NCBI GenBank assembly: GCA_028023455.1
Contig: JAQFVV010000012.1
Coordinates: 8,902,499-8,966,498 of the forward strand
DNA: 64,000 nt
Reading direction: 5' to 3'
Source: Epiperipatus broadwayi
Taxonomy: Eukaryota > Onychophora > Udeonychophora > Euonychophora > Peripatidae
Shown one piece after another: positions 1 through 11,119 of the stretch. Each line of letters begins with the position of its first letter. Position 1 is the first letter of the stretch. A model generated the notes under the pieces. That model made no database searches. It was not told the origin of the DNA and saw nothing but the letters and a program-made list of their open reading frames with translations. Made by a program: the position numbers and the translations under genes.

Positions 1-162
1 TAGAAAAATCATTGTTAGACTAATTGAGAATTTATAAAGTAGTTTAAAAATTACAATAAGTATTTAGTTAAAAATAAATTATCTTTAAAACTTAAATATT
101 TTGTTGGTCAATTCTTTTACCACTATTTAAAGCAATAATGTATTATATTATTCTTTTGATTG

Positions 163-433
163 AGCTACTCATGGGATATTTCAAGCACTGGATTATAGGC
201 TTACCATCCACAGCATGTTAATTACTTCATGTAATTAGCTGGAAATTGAGACTGACCTCTAAACAAATAAAATGCTTTGGATGGTAGATGTTTGAATCTA
301 GCAGCCAAGGTAGGCCATGGTCTGGAAATGTGATCGTGTTATGCTTTGCATAGCTGGGTTTGACTATGGGTATCATTGATAGCTCTCCTATCAATGGTAT
401 TCTCCCCTTTTCTTGAAGGGCCGGTCCATTCAT
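163..433. other. Unassigned block of higher GC with a short minus-strand open frame
   Basis: This block has clearly more G and C than its surroundings. It holds a 68-codon open frame on the minus strand (227-433, starting MNGPALQEKGRIP). I do not recognise the protein. The plus strand carries a B-box-like string (atgtttgaatct) near 288, so a decayed tRNA-derived repeat is as likely as an exon relic. No splice sites or repeat ends could be fixed. Confidence 0.25.
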
Positions 434-1589
434 GTAATATTTATAATATAAAAAATATATAAAAATTAAAGTTGTTTAAAAAAGGGTTAAAACACAGATA
501 AACAAGATCTATTAAGTGAATCAATATGTATGTTGTGCCCATGCATTTTATGTAAGATTAAAAATAGCTAGCTTTAAAAAAAAAATTAAATTTATATTAG
601 TTTATACTATTTTTATGAGTAAAATAGGTTTAAACTTGTTAAATAGGAAGTTTATAAAAAGATTTAAGTATTTTAAAGTTATTTTAATATAATTTAAATA
701 ATAAAAGTAATATATTATGTTATTTGAAAAATAAAATTAATGTTTATTATATTTAACTGATATAATAATAAAACAATAGTTTAATTACAGTATTATTCTA
801 GAAGATTCTAAAAAGGTGTCACGTCTTGAAAGTGTGTGTGTTTGTCTCTAAGCTTTCACATGTTAAGCAAAAACATTAATTTTTAGTTTTCTCTAAAGAT
901 TTTAAAAGTAACAATTAATTTTTTTATTGTGTTATCTAAATAATATTTTTTATTTTAAAATTAATATTTTAAGTTATTAAAGATATTTTAATTGTTTAAA
1001 TAAAGGTATTTTATATTATAGAAATATTAAATAAATTTAATATAATATAAAAATGAGTCATAATTTAGAAATTATTTTGTAGATAAAATAATTTGGTTTA
1101 TATGTAAATTAATATTTGATAAGAACTTGGATTAACCAATGATATCACTGGATAGGATAAGTATACATATAGGTGTTCAATAAGTCTTGACAATAATATT
1201 TTTTGTTTAATCTTATTTTGTTTTGTTTGTCTAATCGAGTGTAGCTTTAAAGTTTTAATTTTTTTATAAAATATTTTTTTTATTTAAAAGTTAAAAGTAA
1301 TATTTTAAATAATTATTTTAATGTACTCAATGTCTGGGTAAATTAATTATTTCCTATCAGTAAAATTTCACATTGAAACTTGACAAAAACTATGATAATT
1401 TCATGAAAGCCAATAGTTGTCATCGAAGTGTTTGCTTAATGTATCTCAGATACCATGAGAATAAACCAAATAACTGAAGGAAATTCATAAGAACTTTATG
1501 TTTAATATGTTTGGAATGGAAGAACATTTATATCTAATAATTTTGATAAACTCTTATAAATATAAAATGTCGAGAAATTTATATCTTAT
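434..1589. other. AT-rich DNA, nothing recognised
   Basis: Homopolymer-rich A/T sequence with no open frame of note, no inverted repeat and no RNA gene that I can see. It is probably intronic or intergenic. Confidence 0.5.
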
Positions 1590-1601
1590 AAGTATGTGAA
1601 G

Positions 1602-2628
1602 GATTAAATCACAAAACATCACATGATCACAATTTCTTATGCTTGTTCATAACTGTTATTAATCCTTTAAAATTTCAGCATTTTCTGACATTTTTCTTTG
1701 TCTTACACATCAACATAAAATATACGATTAAATTATTATTACTTAGCAGAGAATAAATTTAATTTCATTTGATAGACATTTTTGTTTACTACAGAAACAA
1801 ATGTTAAATGTTCACATTTTGTTTCTATAAATATTAAACAAATAAGATCATAATCAAAACAAAAAGATTACACATCATTTCAGAAAGACTAATTTCAATT
1901 TTTTAATGAAATCTCCATTATTTATGATTATTTTTAAAAATGAAAATGAACATTTATTTATTTGGCTTATATTTAACGAATTATGCTTTAAAACAAAATT
2001 TTTTGAATATTTATTGCAAGACTTTCATACTCATAAATATAAGTAGATTGCTTACATAGAAGCTAAGCTTGTAAATTGCTTCAGGCCATATAGTTATTAA
2101 TTAATTTATATTTCTTGATATCTAATAAATATAGTCTACATTATTGTAAAAAAATATCTAAAACTGTAATAAATTAGCAAATAAACATGTTTTTGGTCAT
2201 TGGAACTATTTTCTTTAAACAATGTCATAAAATACAAAAAAATTTACAGCCTTGCCTTCACACAATGGATGAATATGTCAGGGCAGGGCTTATGTCTATT
2301 GTAAACCAGTCTTTTTTGAATTTCCCACCATCTATTGTAATTTTTTAAACCAAATTTTTATATAATAAAATATACAAAAAAATATGCATTTTGACATATA
2401 ATACTTACAGAAAAATTCACCAGGTGGCAAATTTTTAAAAGGACTAACATACTCATGAGAAAATTAGAAAAGGTTAAAACAGGCAAAACTCTCCATACAG
2501 TAGTGACACTCAGGGATATTGGATGAGTAGGAACTAGATAGGGATTTTATGCACAAGTCTTCTGGCATCCATTGATTACTCTGGCTTACACTGAGTGGCA
2601 CTACTGTATGGAGAGTTTTGCCTGTTTT
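1602..2628. mobile_element. Family A inverted-repeat element, copy 1, split by an insert
   Basis: The element is flanked by a 12-bp direct repeat, aagtatgtgaag, at 1590-1601 and 2629-2640. From the left it contains the ~60-bp one-sided tail shared with the other family A copies (core acatcacatgatcac at 1616-1630), an 811-bp insert, and then the short palindrome 2474-2628, whose arms begin aacaggcaaaactctcc and end with its complement. The hammerhead-bearing inner part of the family has been deleted. Read as one unit, it is a non-autonomous Penelope-like element with inverted pseudo-LTRs. That class is inferred from shared architecture; the duplication and the arms are seen directly. Confidence 0.6.
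1663..2473. mobile_element. TTAA-bounded insert inside family A copy 1
   Basis: Uninterrupted family A copies read straight through ttattaaaacagg. Here that site is split, with TTAA on both sides (1659-1662 and 2474-2477), as expected for a piggyBac-type target duplication. The ends are weakly inverted: the left begins tcctttaaaattt, and the right reads ccttttctaatttt on the other strand. There is no coding capacity. A TTAA MITE is the best reading, but the terminal repeats are imperfect and AT-rich. Confidence 0.4.
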
Positions 2629-2640
2629 AAGTATGTGAAG

Positions 2641-4156
2641 AATATTTGTTGAAATTTATTTAACCAGCCTTATGTATTTGACAAGGAAGAATAAAATATT
2701 ATGCTATGAAGGAATCTTATAAAATGCAAAAATACTTTATATTATTTGTGAATGCGGATAACTATTTTTTATTACTAGTTTATTTTAAGAGAACAGCTTG
2801 AATGGATATTATATATTTGTGTGTAGCAGAATTGAGAGAAAATATCATTTGAACTTTATCTTTTTTAAAAAAAGATTTTCCTATTTAAAATAAAGATGAA
2901 TGAACTATATATATATTTTAAAAGACTTTACTATTGAAAGAAAGATGAATGAATTGTATATTTTAAAATATTTTCTTTATTAAAAGTAAGATGAATTGAA
3001 ATATGATTTTAAAGATTATCGTTATGTTATATATAATATTGCCTGGATAAAGAAACTGTACAACTTTATAAAAAATTGATTGAAATGGGCACATTTTGAA
3101 AAAAAAAAAAATTAAATTTTTTAAGAAGATATTTTGTGATAAATTATTATCATTTAAATACGAATATATACATTTTGTTTGTAGAAAAATAAGAATAAAA
3201 ATTGTCTACTGAAAAATTAACCAATAAATAATCTTATTCTATAAAATGCTTACTGATAAAAGAATATTAACTGCGATATACTTTGCCATAAACTGGATTA
3301 ACCCCCAAAAATATACATACTTGAAAAAATATATTACTTAATATGAAATTATATTAGTGAATGTATTCCTGCCAAAATATTTGTTTTCCTAATAAATGCT
3401 AAGAAAATGGAGTTAGTGAAATATTCATTCAGTATGGATGAATAATATTTCACAGAGATTTTCAAAGATTTAACTTTGTGATTTATAGAATTTTTATTTA
3501 GTGACAGCAGAGAAAGAGAAGTTTTTGTTAAAACGTTTTCAGTTGTCCATAGCAATGGCAAAACACAGTGCTGGAAAAATGAAAGCAAAGGACTTTAGTA
3601 GCCTTGAATTTTATACTTTTCTATTTTTTAGTATTAATTCCTATTATTATTATCATTAATAATATTCAGTTAACATATTTATTTGAAATATATTTAAATA
3701 TTCGAAGTAATTTTTTTTAAAAAAAAAAGATATCAGAAAATTTAATTTTCTGAAAGATAAAATACCTGTAGCTTATTTTATATCCAGATGATCAAGAAAA
3801 AAAAGGGGATCACCATATTCAATTCCAATAATTGTTGGAATTAAAGGGAAATTATTATTATATTTTAATAATACAAATGATATTTCAATTTATATTTTTA
3901 TTTCATTTATCATATTGCTTGAATATTAAAGCCAGATGAATCATATTTATATGATTATGAACATATTAATTATGTTATGAATCTAATGTAAATGTAAGAA
4001 AGTGCCTTGGGAGTTATCTAAAGATATTTCAGCAATTTTTGTGAATGCGAGTATGCATATATTTTTACAACATGATTATGAGTTGCTAATATATCATTAT
4101 GGATAGTATCTGTTTAGATACAATAACATGAAAATGTCGATCTCTAAATTTATCTA
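2641..4156. other. AT-rich DNA, nothing recognised
   Basis: A/T-rich sequence with A and T runs near 3100 and 3715. A 79-codon minus-strand open frame at 3349-3588 has no motif I recognise, and I treat it as chance. Confidence 0.45.
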
Positions 4157-4273
4157 GTACTATAATATGAAAGTAATACAATTTTCGTCTTCCTCCTTTC
4201 TTTATGTATTGATTTCTATATTTATATGTTACCATTTCCAACCTTCTTATACACTTAACAATACTATTTTTTA

Positions 4274-4320
4274 TGCCAAAACTTAGTTTCAACTATCCTG
4301 CAGTCATCATCAGAACTACA
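4274..4320 (-). ncRNA. Hammerhead-ribozyme-like core, family B left arm (decayed)
   Basis: On the minus strand the order is ctgatga, a hairpin-forming stretch, gaaac, then aagtt. This matches the order CUGANGA, stem II, GAAA, stem III of a hammerhead. Stem II is imperfect here but is a clean 5-bp helix (tgact/agtca) in the right-arm copy. Stem I is weak. It is probably a decayed ribozyme. Confidence 0.4.
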
Positions 4321-4529
4321 ATATCCAAATATATAATCATACAATTATTACATTATATTTATATACATAATCAATAACATATATCTTAGCCTGACCATTA
4401 TAAATAATCATTTTCCATTTTATTATTCTACTCTTAACTAATTTTATTTTCTTATTTATAGTATTTTATTATTAAATTATTATAAAAAATTTTTATCATA
4501 ATTTTAAAACTTTAATCTTAAAACTCTAC

Positions 4530-4760
4530 AATTTATTCACCTATGAGTGAATGTTGAATGTATAGAAAATTTTAAACTAAATACAAACAACTAGTTGGTA
4601 ATAATACACAAATAAACACCACTATTAACTAGTTGTTTGTATTTGGAAAGTTTAAAAATTTCTATACATTCAACACTCACTCATAGATGATGGAAATAGT
4701 CTAACATATCACATATAATAATATACCATCATCACTAACTAACCTTCAGACAAAATCTAC
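4530..4760. mobile_element. Palindromic element nested in the left arm of family B
   Basis: The right arm of the host element gives the empty site, so the insertion can be delimited: tctac occurs at 4525-4529 and again at 4756-4760, preceded by A-rich sequence on both sides. The arms (about 4538-4596 and 4627-4690) carry ctatgagtga and ttgaatgtatag and meet at actagtt. A ~65-bp tail, about 4691-4755, is found only on the right. The plan is the same as in the larger palindromes of the window, so it may also be Penelope-derived. It has no coding capacity. Confidence 0.5.
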
Positions 4761-4882
4761 TATTTAATCTATCATTTTATTATCTTTTTAGTTATATATT
4801 TTTAATTACTTCTAAACTTTATTTTTATTATATATTTAACTATCAACTTTTTTACATTATAAATTATCTTTTTTCATTAGAA

Positions 4883-5005
4883 ATGGATCATAGGTTTGAG
4901 AAGGATAGCAACAGAAGGGATAGGAAAATTAAAGAGGCAATACAAATTAAAAATATAAAACAAAATCTTAATAGGGATTTTGGAGTAAAGACAATAATTT
5001 TATGA
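4883..5005 (+). pseudogene. C-terminal end of a GIY-YIG endonuclease of a Penelope-like element
   Basis: A 40-codon frame lies in the spacer of the family B element and is open a few codons further upstream. It contains MDHRFEKDSN, then RKIKEAIQIKN, then LNRDFG and a stop. The pattern H-R-F, basic residues, K/REAI-x-I and LNRD-x-G is what I know from the C-terminus of the GIY-YIG domain in Penelope-like retroelement proteins. There the domain nicks target DNA for reverse transcription. The reverse transcriptase, the N-terminal linker and the GIY and YIG strands themselves are absent, so this is a remnant. Downstream comes the right pseudo-LTR, the expected order in such elements. The family call rests on motif memory; a profile search would settle it. 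Confidence 0.6.
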
Positions 5006-5510
5006 ATTATTATAGTTATTATTATTAATAATAGTTTGAATATAAAATGGTTTAAAAAAATAAAGTTGAAAAAAATGATGATAGAGAAAGTTGTTAAACA
5101 AGTATAAGAATTTTTGAAAATTTGTCAGTTGGTTTTTGGAAATAGGATTATAAAGATGTAAGTATTTGGTAATGTAATAAAAAAAAAGGGAATTTATAAT
5201 GTAAAAAAAGTTAATAGTTAAATATATAATAAAAATAAAGAAAATTTAGAAGTAAGTAAGAAAATATAATTAAAAAGATAATAAAATGATAGATTAAATA
5301 GTAGAATTTAAAGATTAAAGTTTTAAAATTATAATAAAATTATTTTAGAATAATTTAATAATAAAATACTATAAATAAGAAAATAAAATTAGTTAAGAGT
5401 AGAATAATAAAATGGAAAATGATTATTTATAATGGTCAGGCTAAGATGTATGTTATTGATTATGTATATAAATATAATGTATTAATTGTATGCTTATATA
5501 TTTGGATATT

Positions 5511-5560
5511 GTAGCTCTGATGATGACTGTAGGATAGTCAAAACTGTAAGTTTGGTGTAA
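5511..5560 (+). ncRNA. Hammerhead-ribozyme-like core, family B right arm (decayed)
   Basis: Read on the plus strand: gct, ctgatga, then stem II tgact/agtca with loop gtaggat, then aaaac, then ggtgta. The G of the conserved GAAA appears lost, so it should be inactive. The flanks gct and ggtgta match those of the hammerhead-like motifs at 38.6 kb. Confidence 0.4.
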
Positions 5561-5621
5561 AAAATGGTATTGTTAAGTGTATAAGAAGGTTGGAAATGGT
5601 ATCACATGTACTATAATATGA

Positions 5622-7220
5622 GTGAATGAATGTATGATAATGATAAATATTTTATTGAAATCATTTGTGTATACAATGTTTTGAACCATCTTGAATTTAA
5701 TATTGGATAATTATTTTGGAAATGTGATTTAGAGATTATTTTATGTAATGAAGTATTTCTTTGCGATGTTAGGAGAAGTATTCAGAATGTGGAAGATGAA
5801 GGATAGTGATCTGGAAAATTAGTTGCAAAAGGAAATCCTAGACGCTAGGGATATTAAGAAAGAATATTATATGTGAATTATATTGTTGTAAGTTAAAAAT
5901 TAAAATACAGATAACAAAGGTCTGTATAGTTAGTACCTGGATAATTGCATTTTTTCCATTGTTCAGTAAAATCTCAGGTAGAAGCCATGACTGGAATTTA
6001 GAGCACATGATAAATGTGACCTTAAGCACTGTATTTATGCTGCTTCACACTCATTTGACTTATTATTGTATTCATATCCCTCACTATAATCACTATTAAT
6101 CACCATGGGTTATTGCAACATATGAGAGTTTAAAAGATGGTTAAAAAGTTTTAAATTTCTGTGAATGCAAGAGAAGAGAAAAATTCTATCACAAATGATG
6201 TTCAATTATTTACTGTTTATAGTGAAAGTGGAAAAGAAATGATTTGATATATTTAGAAATGTTTGAATGTTAGAGATCATTAAACTCAAATATTAATACA
6301 TATTTTTGTATGATTGTGAGAAAGAATGAAGAAAGCGTAATATCTTAACACTATTATGGCAATAGATTATGAAATGAATAAATAAAGAATGTCAAGCAAT
6401 ATAATTCTTTAATATAATTTGAATTTTATATAAAAATAGCAAACTCATAGAAGAGAAAAGTTATAGGATTCTTTTTAAAATGTTTTAAAAGTAATTAGTT
6501 TTATAAAGTGATGATTAAAAGTTATTTTAGTGATTACATTTTTCTTTATTTGAATTTTGCATTGAAATATTAAAAAAAATACCAAAAAGAAATGCTTTAC
6601 TGGTATATAAAAAAAGTGCCTAATCTTTTTCAATATAATGTTATATGTTAAGGTTTGGATAAGTGCTAACTTTAATTTAAATTTTATAGTTAATAGGCAT
6701 TACTATAATTATAATTACTTTCTAAATAATATGAAACATATTAGTTAAATAAGTCATATTTATTTATTGTTTTATTATAATAATGATAACAAAATACTGT
6801 TGTCATAATGATAGAAATAATAGATTACTATTATAATGTATCATATATTCTATTTTCCACAGTAAATAGTCTAAATGAAGATTATTTAATATTTTGTTTA
6901 TTTTAATTGTTTTCTTATGTAAATATTTTAATCTAATTAACTTTCTTATGATACTTTTTGGAAATATTTTACAATTTTATAAATTTATATTGTTGTAAAT
7001 ATAGTTATATTGTTAAATCATAATAAAATTGTTAATATTTTGAAATTCATATTGTCTTGAGAGCTTAATGTGTCCAAGTGTTTCTTTGAATCTTCATATC
7101 CACACACATGATTTATGAAAATTATTTGGAACTTTATATTATTGCACATGATTAATAAAAATGCACCATCACCCCTATTACTACTACACTACTATTACTA
7201 CTACTACTATTATACAAAAG
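5622..7220. other. AT-rich DNA, nothing recognised
   Basis: No gene or repeat boundary seen. A short ACT-type microsatellite lies at about 7178-7212, just before the tandem repeat. Confidence 0.45.
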
Positions 7221-7680
7221 TTTTACATAGCTTAGATTGCTGTGTTTACATGGGCAATCGGTAGTTGTAGATTTACATATATAAAAATTAATTTATTGGT
7301 TTACATAGAATTGTAGGAATATTTACATACTGTGGAAGGGTTTCACATAGCTTGGATTGCTGTGGTTGCATGGCAATCCATAGAAGTAGATTTAAATATG
7401 TAGAAGTTGATTTATTGATTTACATGACATTACAAGAATTTTTTCATGCTGGGATTAGTTACAAGGGTTTTACATGGCATGGATTGCTGTGATTACATGG
7501 GCAATCTGTGTTGTAAGTTTATGTATAAACAAGTTGATTTATTTATTTACATAATATTACAAGAATTTTTATATGTTGTGGATTAGTTACAAGGATTTTA
7601 CATAGCTTGGATTGCCATAGTTACATGGGCAATCTGTAGTTGTAGGTTTACCTATATAAAAGTAATTTTATTATTGACTT
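7221..7680. repeat. Tandem repeat, period 120-128 bp, four units
   Basis: Units begin with ttttacatagcttgg-like sequence at 7221, 7341, 7468 and 7596, giving periods of 120, 127 and 128 bp; the last is partial. Each unit holds an inverted repeat, gattgc ... gcaatc, separated by about 13-15 bases, so each could form a small hairpin. The array abuts the broken 3' side of the minus-strand LINE. It could be a repeat array belonging to that LINE or an unrelated minisatellite. Confidence 0.75.
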
Positions 7681-8037
7681 ACTGCAGCAATAGCATTGAT
7701 TTCTTGTGTTGGCATGTAAACAAAGATTATGTTAATTACTATGATTTTATGCTGAAAGGTTGCTATTAATGGGTTTGAATCAATAAAGATTATTCTTAAA
7801 AATGTGATGGGGCAGTTTACTGTAATGAGGAGGTCTGTGCCTGCAGATGGTGATGAAGAGTCTCTGGGACCACTCTTTACCAAAGTGTTTTGCAGGGTTT
7901 TGTGATCCTGCATGAATCTTGGTTTCAAGCAGACCAAGTATGTGTGGTTTCATGACTGTGATCCATTGTTTTAGTTTATTAATTTTTGAGAGTGAATTTA
8001 ATCCCCTTATATTATTTGCTGCAATTGTAAGTTTCAC
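7671..8037 (-). pseudogene. LINE ORF2 N-terminal endonuclease fragment
   Basis: The minus-strand frame 7780-8037 begins MKLTIAANNIRGLNS and reaches LGLLETKI. It aligns with the start of the LINE endonuclease, where the N-x-RGLN and ETK segments carry metal-binding residues. A frameshift then moves the homology to the overlapping frame 7671-7937, which ends with IIFVYMPTQE, matching the FVYAPN-like strand. The LLETK form is typical of L1-type LINEs. The enzyme would nick target DNA to prime reverse transcription. The catalytic GDFN and SDH motifs and the whole reverse transcriptase are missing. Confidence 0.6.
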
Positions 8038-9420
8038 TGTTGCTGTATGAAGCAGATCTGGGTATGGGTTTCAGCAGTTGATCTGGCGCATCTATATAGA
8101 TTAGATCAAATTCTTCATTAGTTGTGTCACTTTGCTGTTGTGTTTGTATAGAGATAACCGAATTGAATTGCTCTGTTTTTACTTTCTTAGTGTGCCTGTT
8201 TTTCTTTGGTGGCCACCCTGGATGTCTTTTTGCTTCTAGCACTGTTTGTGTTATTGGAGGCAAACATGGAGTAATTATTACCATTACATTGATAGCCATA
8301 TTGTTTCTAATTCTTGGTATACATGATGAATGAAGTTGACAAGCTGTGATATTATTATTATTACTATGAATCTATCCCCCTTTGCGTTCATCTTTTCACT
8401 AGTTTTTTCATAAATTTTATCTTTTTCCAGCACTGGGTGATTAATTATTTTTCCTATGTTTTTGTTTATTGCTTGATCTGTGTTTATTTTTTTCATTGAT
8501 AAGTCCAGGAGCTCTGTATTTCCAGTGATATCATTGTTCATATTGACGAGGAGTTGTTGCTTTTCTGTTCTCTTTTAATTCCTGTTTGTTTTATCATATG
8601 GTTTTTTTTATTGCTTGCTTTGTGATTTGTTCTTGTTGATACTGGTCTATTCTAGCTTGGTTCTGTATGCTGTGAGTTGTGTTACAATCATTTGCCAGGT
8701 AATATTGTCTCTTGTCAATGATTTGAGTGGGAATAATCTCTGGAGACAGTATCATTCAACAATTTTAAATGAACTATTACTGTATAGTAGGGTAAGGATG
8801 TCATTTGGATATAAAGGTTTTGGGTTCCACCATATTCTGAAAGTCCTGAATGCTGTATTCAAAATAGGTATTTTTGATTATTCCGGTAATATTATTGTGT
8901 AAATTTTCATCGACTATAATTAAAGTGTAATTTCCCATGGCTTTAATTTGTGTTTGGAATCTGGATCTTTGAAAAACATTGAAAAACTGTATCTCTATAT
9001 ATCAGGAGTTGGGATGATCTCCAATAATTGATATTCTATCTCACATTGCATTTGTAGTTATTGCCTCATATAATAATTGCCTCGGAATTTTATATAGGAT
9101 GAGTTTTTTGTCCATTGATGCTAGCATAATCGACTTTGATGAAATTAATTTTTTTAAAGTATTGAAAAGCTTTTTTAGGATTGTGTTATTAAAGTTGGTA
9201 TTTATCAATTGTAATACCTCTTGAGTCAATGTTATTGATAGCAGTTCTAGGATGGCATTATTGTCAGGGCTTAATGCATTAATCTCTTTGGAATTTGACA
9301 GTCTTATGTGAATTCAGTTTATTTTTGTGCTGTTTGAGTGGGCATTATGTTATGTAACATTTGCATAGGTTTTAATGATATTGTTCTTGTCCAATTTATT
9401 ATTCATAATTTTGCCGCCAT
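7681..9420 (-). mobile_element. Broken L1-like LINE, ORF1 and start of ORF2
   Basis: Read on the minus strand, the 5' part lies at the right. Pieces of a first frame are at about 9041-9229 (SSKSIMLASMDKK) and 8012-8541 (PPKKNRHTKKVKTEQF). They are followed by the beginning of an apurinic-type endonuclease at 8037 and downward. The reverse transcriptase is absent: the element stops where the tandem repeat begins. Several frames are needed, so it is dead. Boundaries are approximate and no target duplication was found. Confidence 0.55.
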
Positions 9421-9676
9421 TCAGGTCTCCATTTTCTTGTCCAGATGCCATGTTTTAATTGTGATATCACAATTAATTTTGCTTGTAATTATGTTCTCAC
9501 CTTGTTATTTTGATATCAATAAGAAACTTTTGTCACTTATGACCCATGTCTTTTTTCTGCTAGTTGTTTTGGAATAGGATTGTTCTTTTCTGAATATGTT
9601 TTTCCTTATTCTTTCAGTCATGTAACAGGACTGTATAATAATAATAACAATAATAATTATTATTTGCTGCTGTACT

Positions 9677-11119
9677 ATGGGAGGCACACCATGTGCTTTT
9701 TGCAGTGGTCTTATATTGGGCAAACATTCTAAAATTAGTTGTATTAAATGTAATAAGTTTTATGAATCGTGTAAAATCTAATGGGAAAATATTACTTAAA
9801 AATGAAGTAGAAATGGAGTCTTATATTTGTAACAAATGTGACCATAATTCAAGTATTGGTAACACAATAGAAGCCAATGAAAACAAAATGGAAGATATTG
9901 TGTCAGAGGTAAATGATTCACAAAAATTGGAAATTTTTGATGGGCAAAATTTATTGGAAAGTGAAGGTGATGATATTTTGTAAATTAATATAAATTAATG
10001 GTATATCTAAGGAGGATTTAGAAATGGTAAACAATCATAATTTTGATAAAGGAAAAGAAAATCTAACTAAAATGGATACTAATTGTTTATCTTGTAAAGA
10101 AACTAGGTTTTTATTGAATAGAATTTTAAATATTGTTACAGACTTATCAAGTGAAATTAAATTATTGAAAGAAGAAAATATGATGATGAAAAATGTTATT
10201 AAATATATCAGTTAATAATTTGCATACAAATCAAAATAATGATTATGGAGGCACAATTGTTGATGGAAATTTTGTTGTTTTAAACAAAGAAAGTCAAGTT
10301 GATGAACTTGTTATTGCTGATTCAGATTTGCCTCCACTATTTAAGATAAAAAGGAATTCTAGTGAAAGAATAGATAAATTACAAAAGCAAGCAGATATTA
10401 GATAATAAATATAATTTTAAATTGAATGAACAAAAGAATAAAGTAGTTAAAATGAAAGTTGGTCAATCAGATATAAAAATAAATGAAATCTCACATGATT
10501 TCAAATCTACCTGCTCTATTGAATTTAATGAATTATTTCAGATTTCTAATCAAGATAAAATATCTAAAATATCATATGCCTTTTGTTTGAAAGATTGTGC
10601 AGATAAAGAAAAGGAAAGTTATAAAATTATGTTTTATGGAAAGAATAAACAAAAAATATGTTAAAAGTGCAAATATTTCTTCTATTATAGGTAATTAAGT
10701 TAATCATATATTGAAAGCAGTTAAGACAAGAATGAAATTTTTTTTTCTGACTAGAATGGTTAATGATATTTCTGTTGAAGATGTGATTATACATTTGAAA
10801 AATATTTTAAATATAGTGTGTGTGTTATAAACTTAACACTAAGTCTAAAAAATATTCTTCATTTTATTTATCTATACAAAAATATGAGTCTAATAAAGTT
10901 AATGCTAGTGATATTTGGCCTGTGGGTGCTGTAATATTGCCCTTTTATGGTAACTTAAAATATTTAAAAAATCTTAATGATGATGTAGTTAATAGTACAC
11001 ATGATGATATTATATTAAATGTTAAAAAGATTATTGAAGAAAAGACTGAAGATATTATATTGACTGATAGTGTTGATGAAAGTAGCATTACAGTGTTAAG
11101 ATGTAAATTTGCAAAATGA
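9677..11119 (+). pseudogene. LINE ORF1 with PHD-like zinc finger (broken)
   Basis: From the ATG at 9677 the frame reads PCAFC, then SCIKCNKFYESC, and stops at 9779. The adjacent frame continues with ESYICNKCD. Together these give the C-x2-C pairs of a PHD-like finger, known from ORF1 of Jockey/CR1-type LINEs. The next part (10024-10215) has SSEIKLLKEENMMMKN, a probable coiled coil. The last part (10820-11119) has KYSSFYLS and WPVGAVILPFYG, matching the conserved C-terminal piece of such ORF1 proteins. Their role is RNA binding and chaperoning. The frame is interrupted at least four times. Confidence 0.65.

Larger units (their letters stand above)
4171..5607 (+). mobile_element. Family B Penelope-like element with inverted pseudo-LTRs
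   Basis: A 14-bp direct repeat, gtactataatatga, at 4157-4170 and 5608-5621 flanks the element. The arms are long inverted repeats: about 4226-4529 plus 4761-4870 on the left against about 5160-5607 on the right. The left arm is interrupted by another palindrome (4530-4760). A ~55-bp segment, 4171-4225, is present only at the left end. The spacer between the arms encodes the end of a GIY-YIG-type protein (4883-5005). Inverted pseudo-LTRs, a one-sided extension, variable target duplications and a C-terminal GIY-YIG nuclease are known hallmarks of Penelope-like retroelements. Hammerhead-like cores occur in both arms. The element is dead, with no reverse transcriptase left. Confidence 0.7.

Noticed and set aside
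7221-7680. CRISPR-like or regulatory repeat array
   Set aside because: Units are directly adjacent with no unique spacers, and the context is animal nuclear DNA.
8124-8902. Plus-strand open frames rich in hydrophobic residues
   Set aside because: They are the antisense of the minus-strand LINE ORF1; the hydrophobicity comes from reading A-rich coding sequence backwards.
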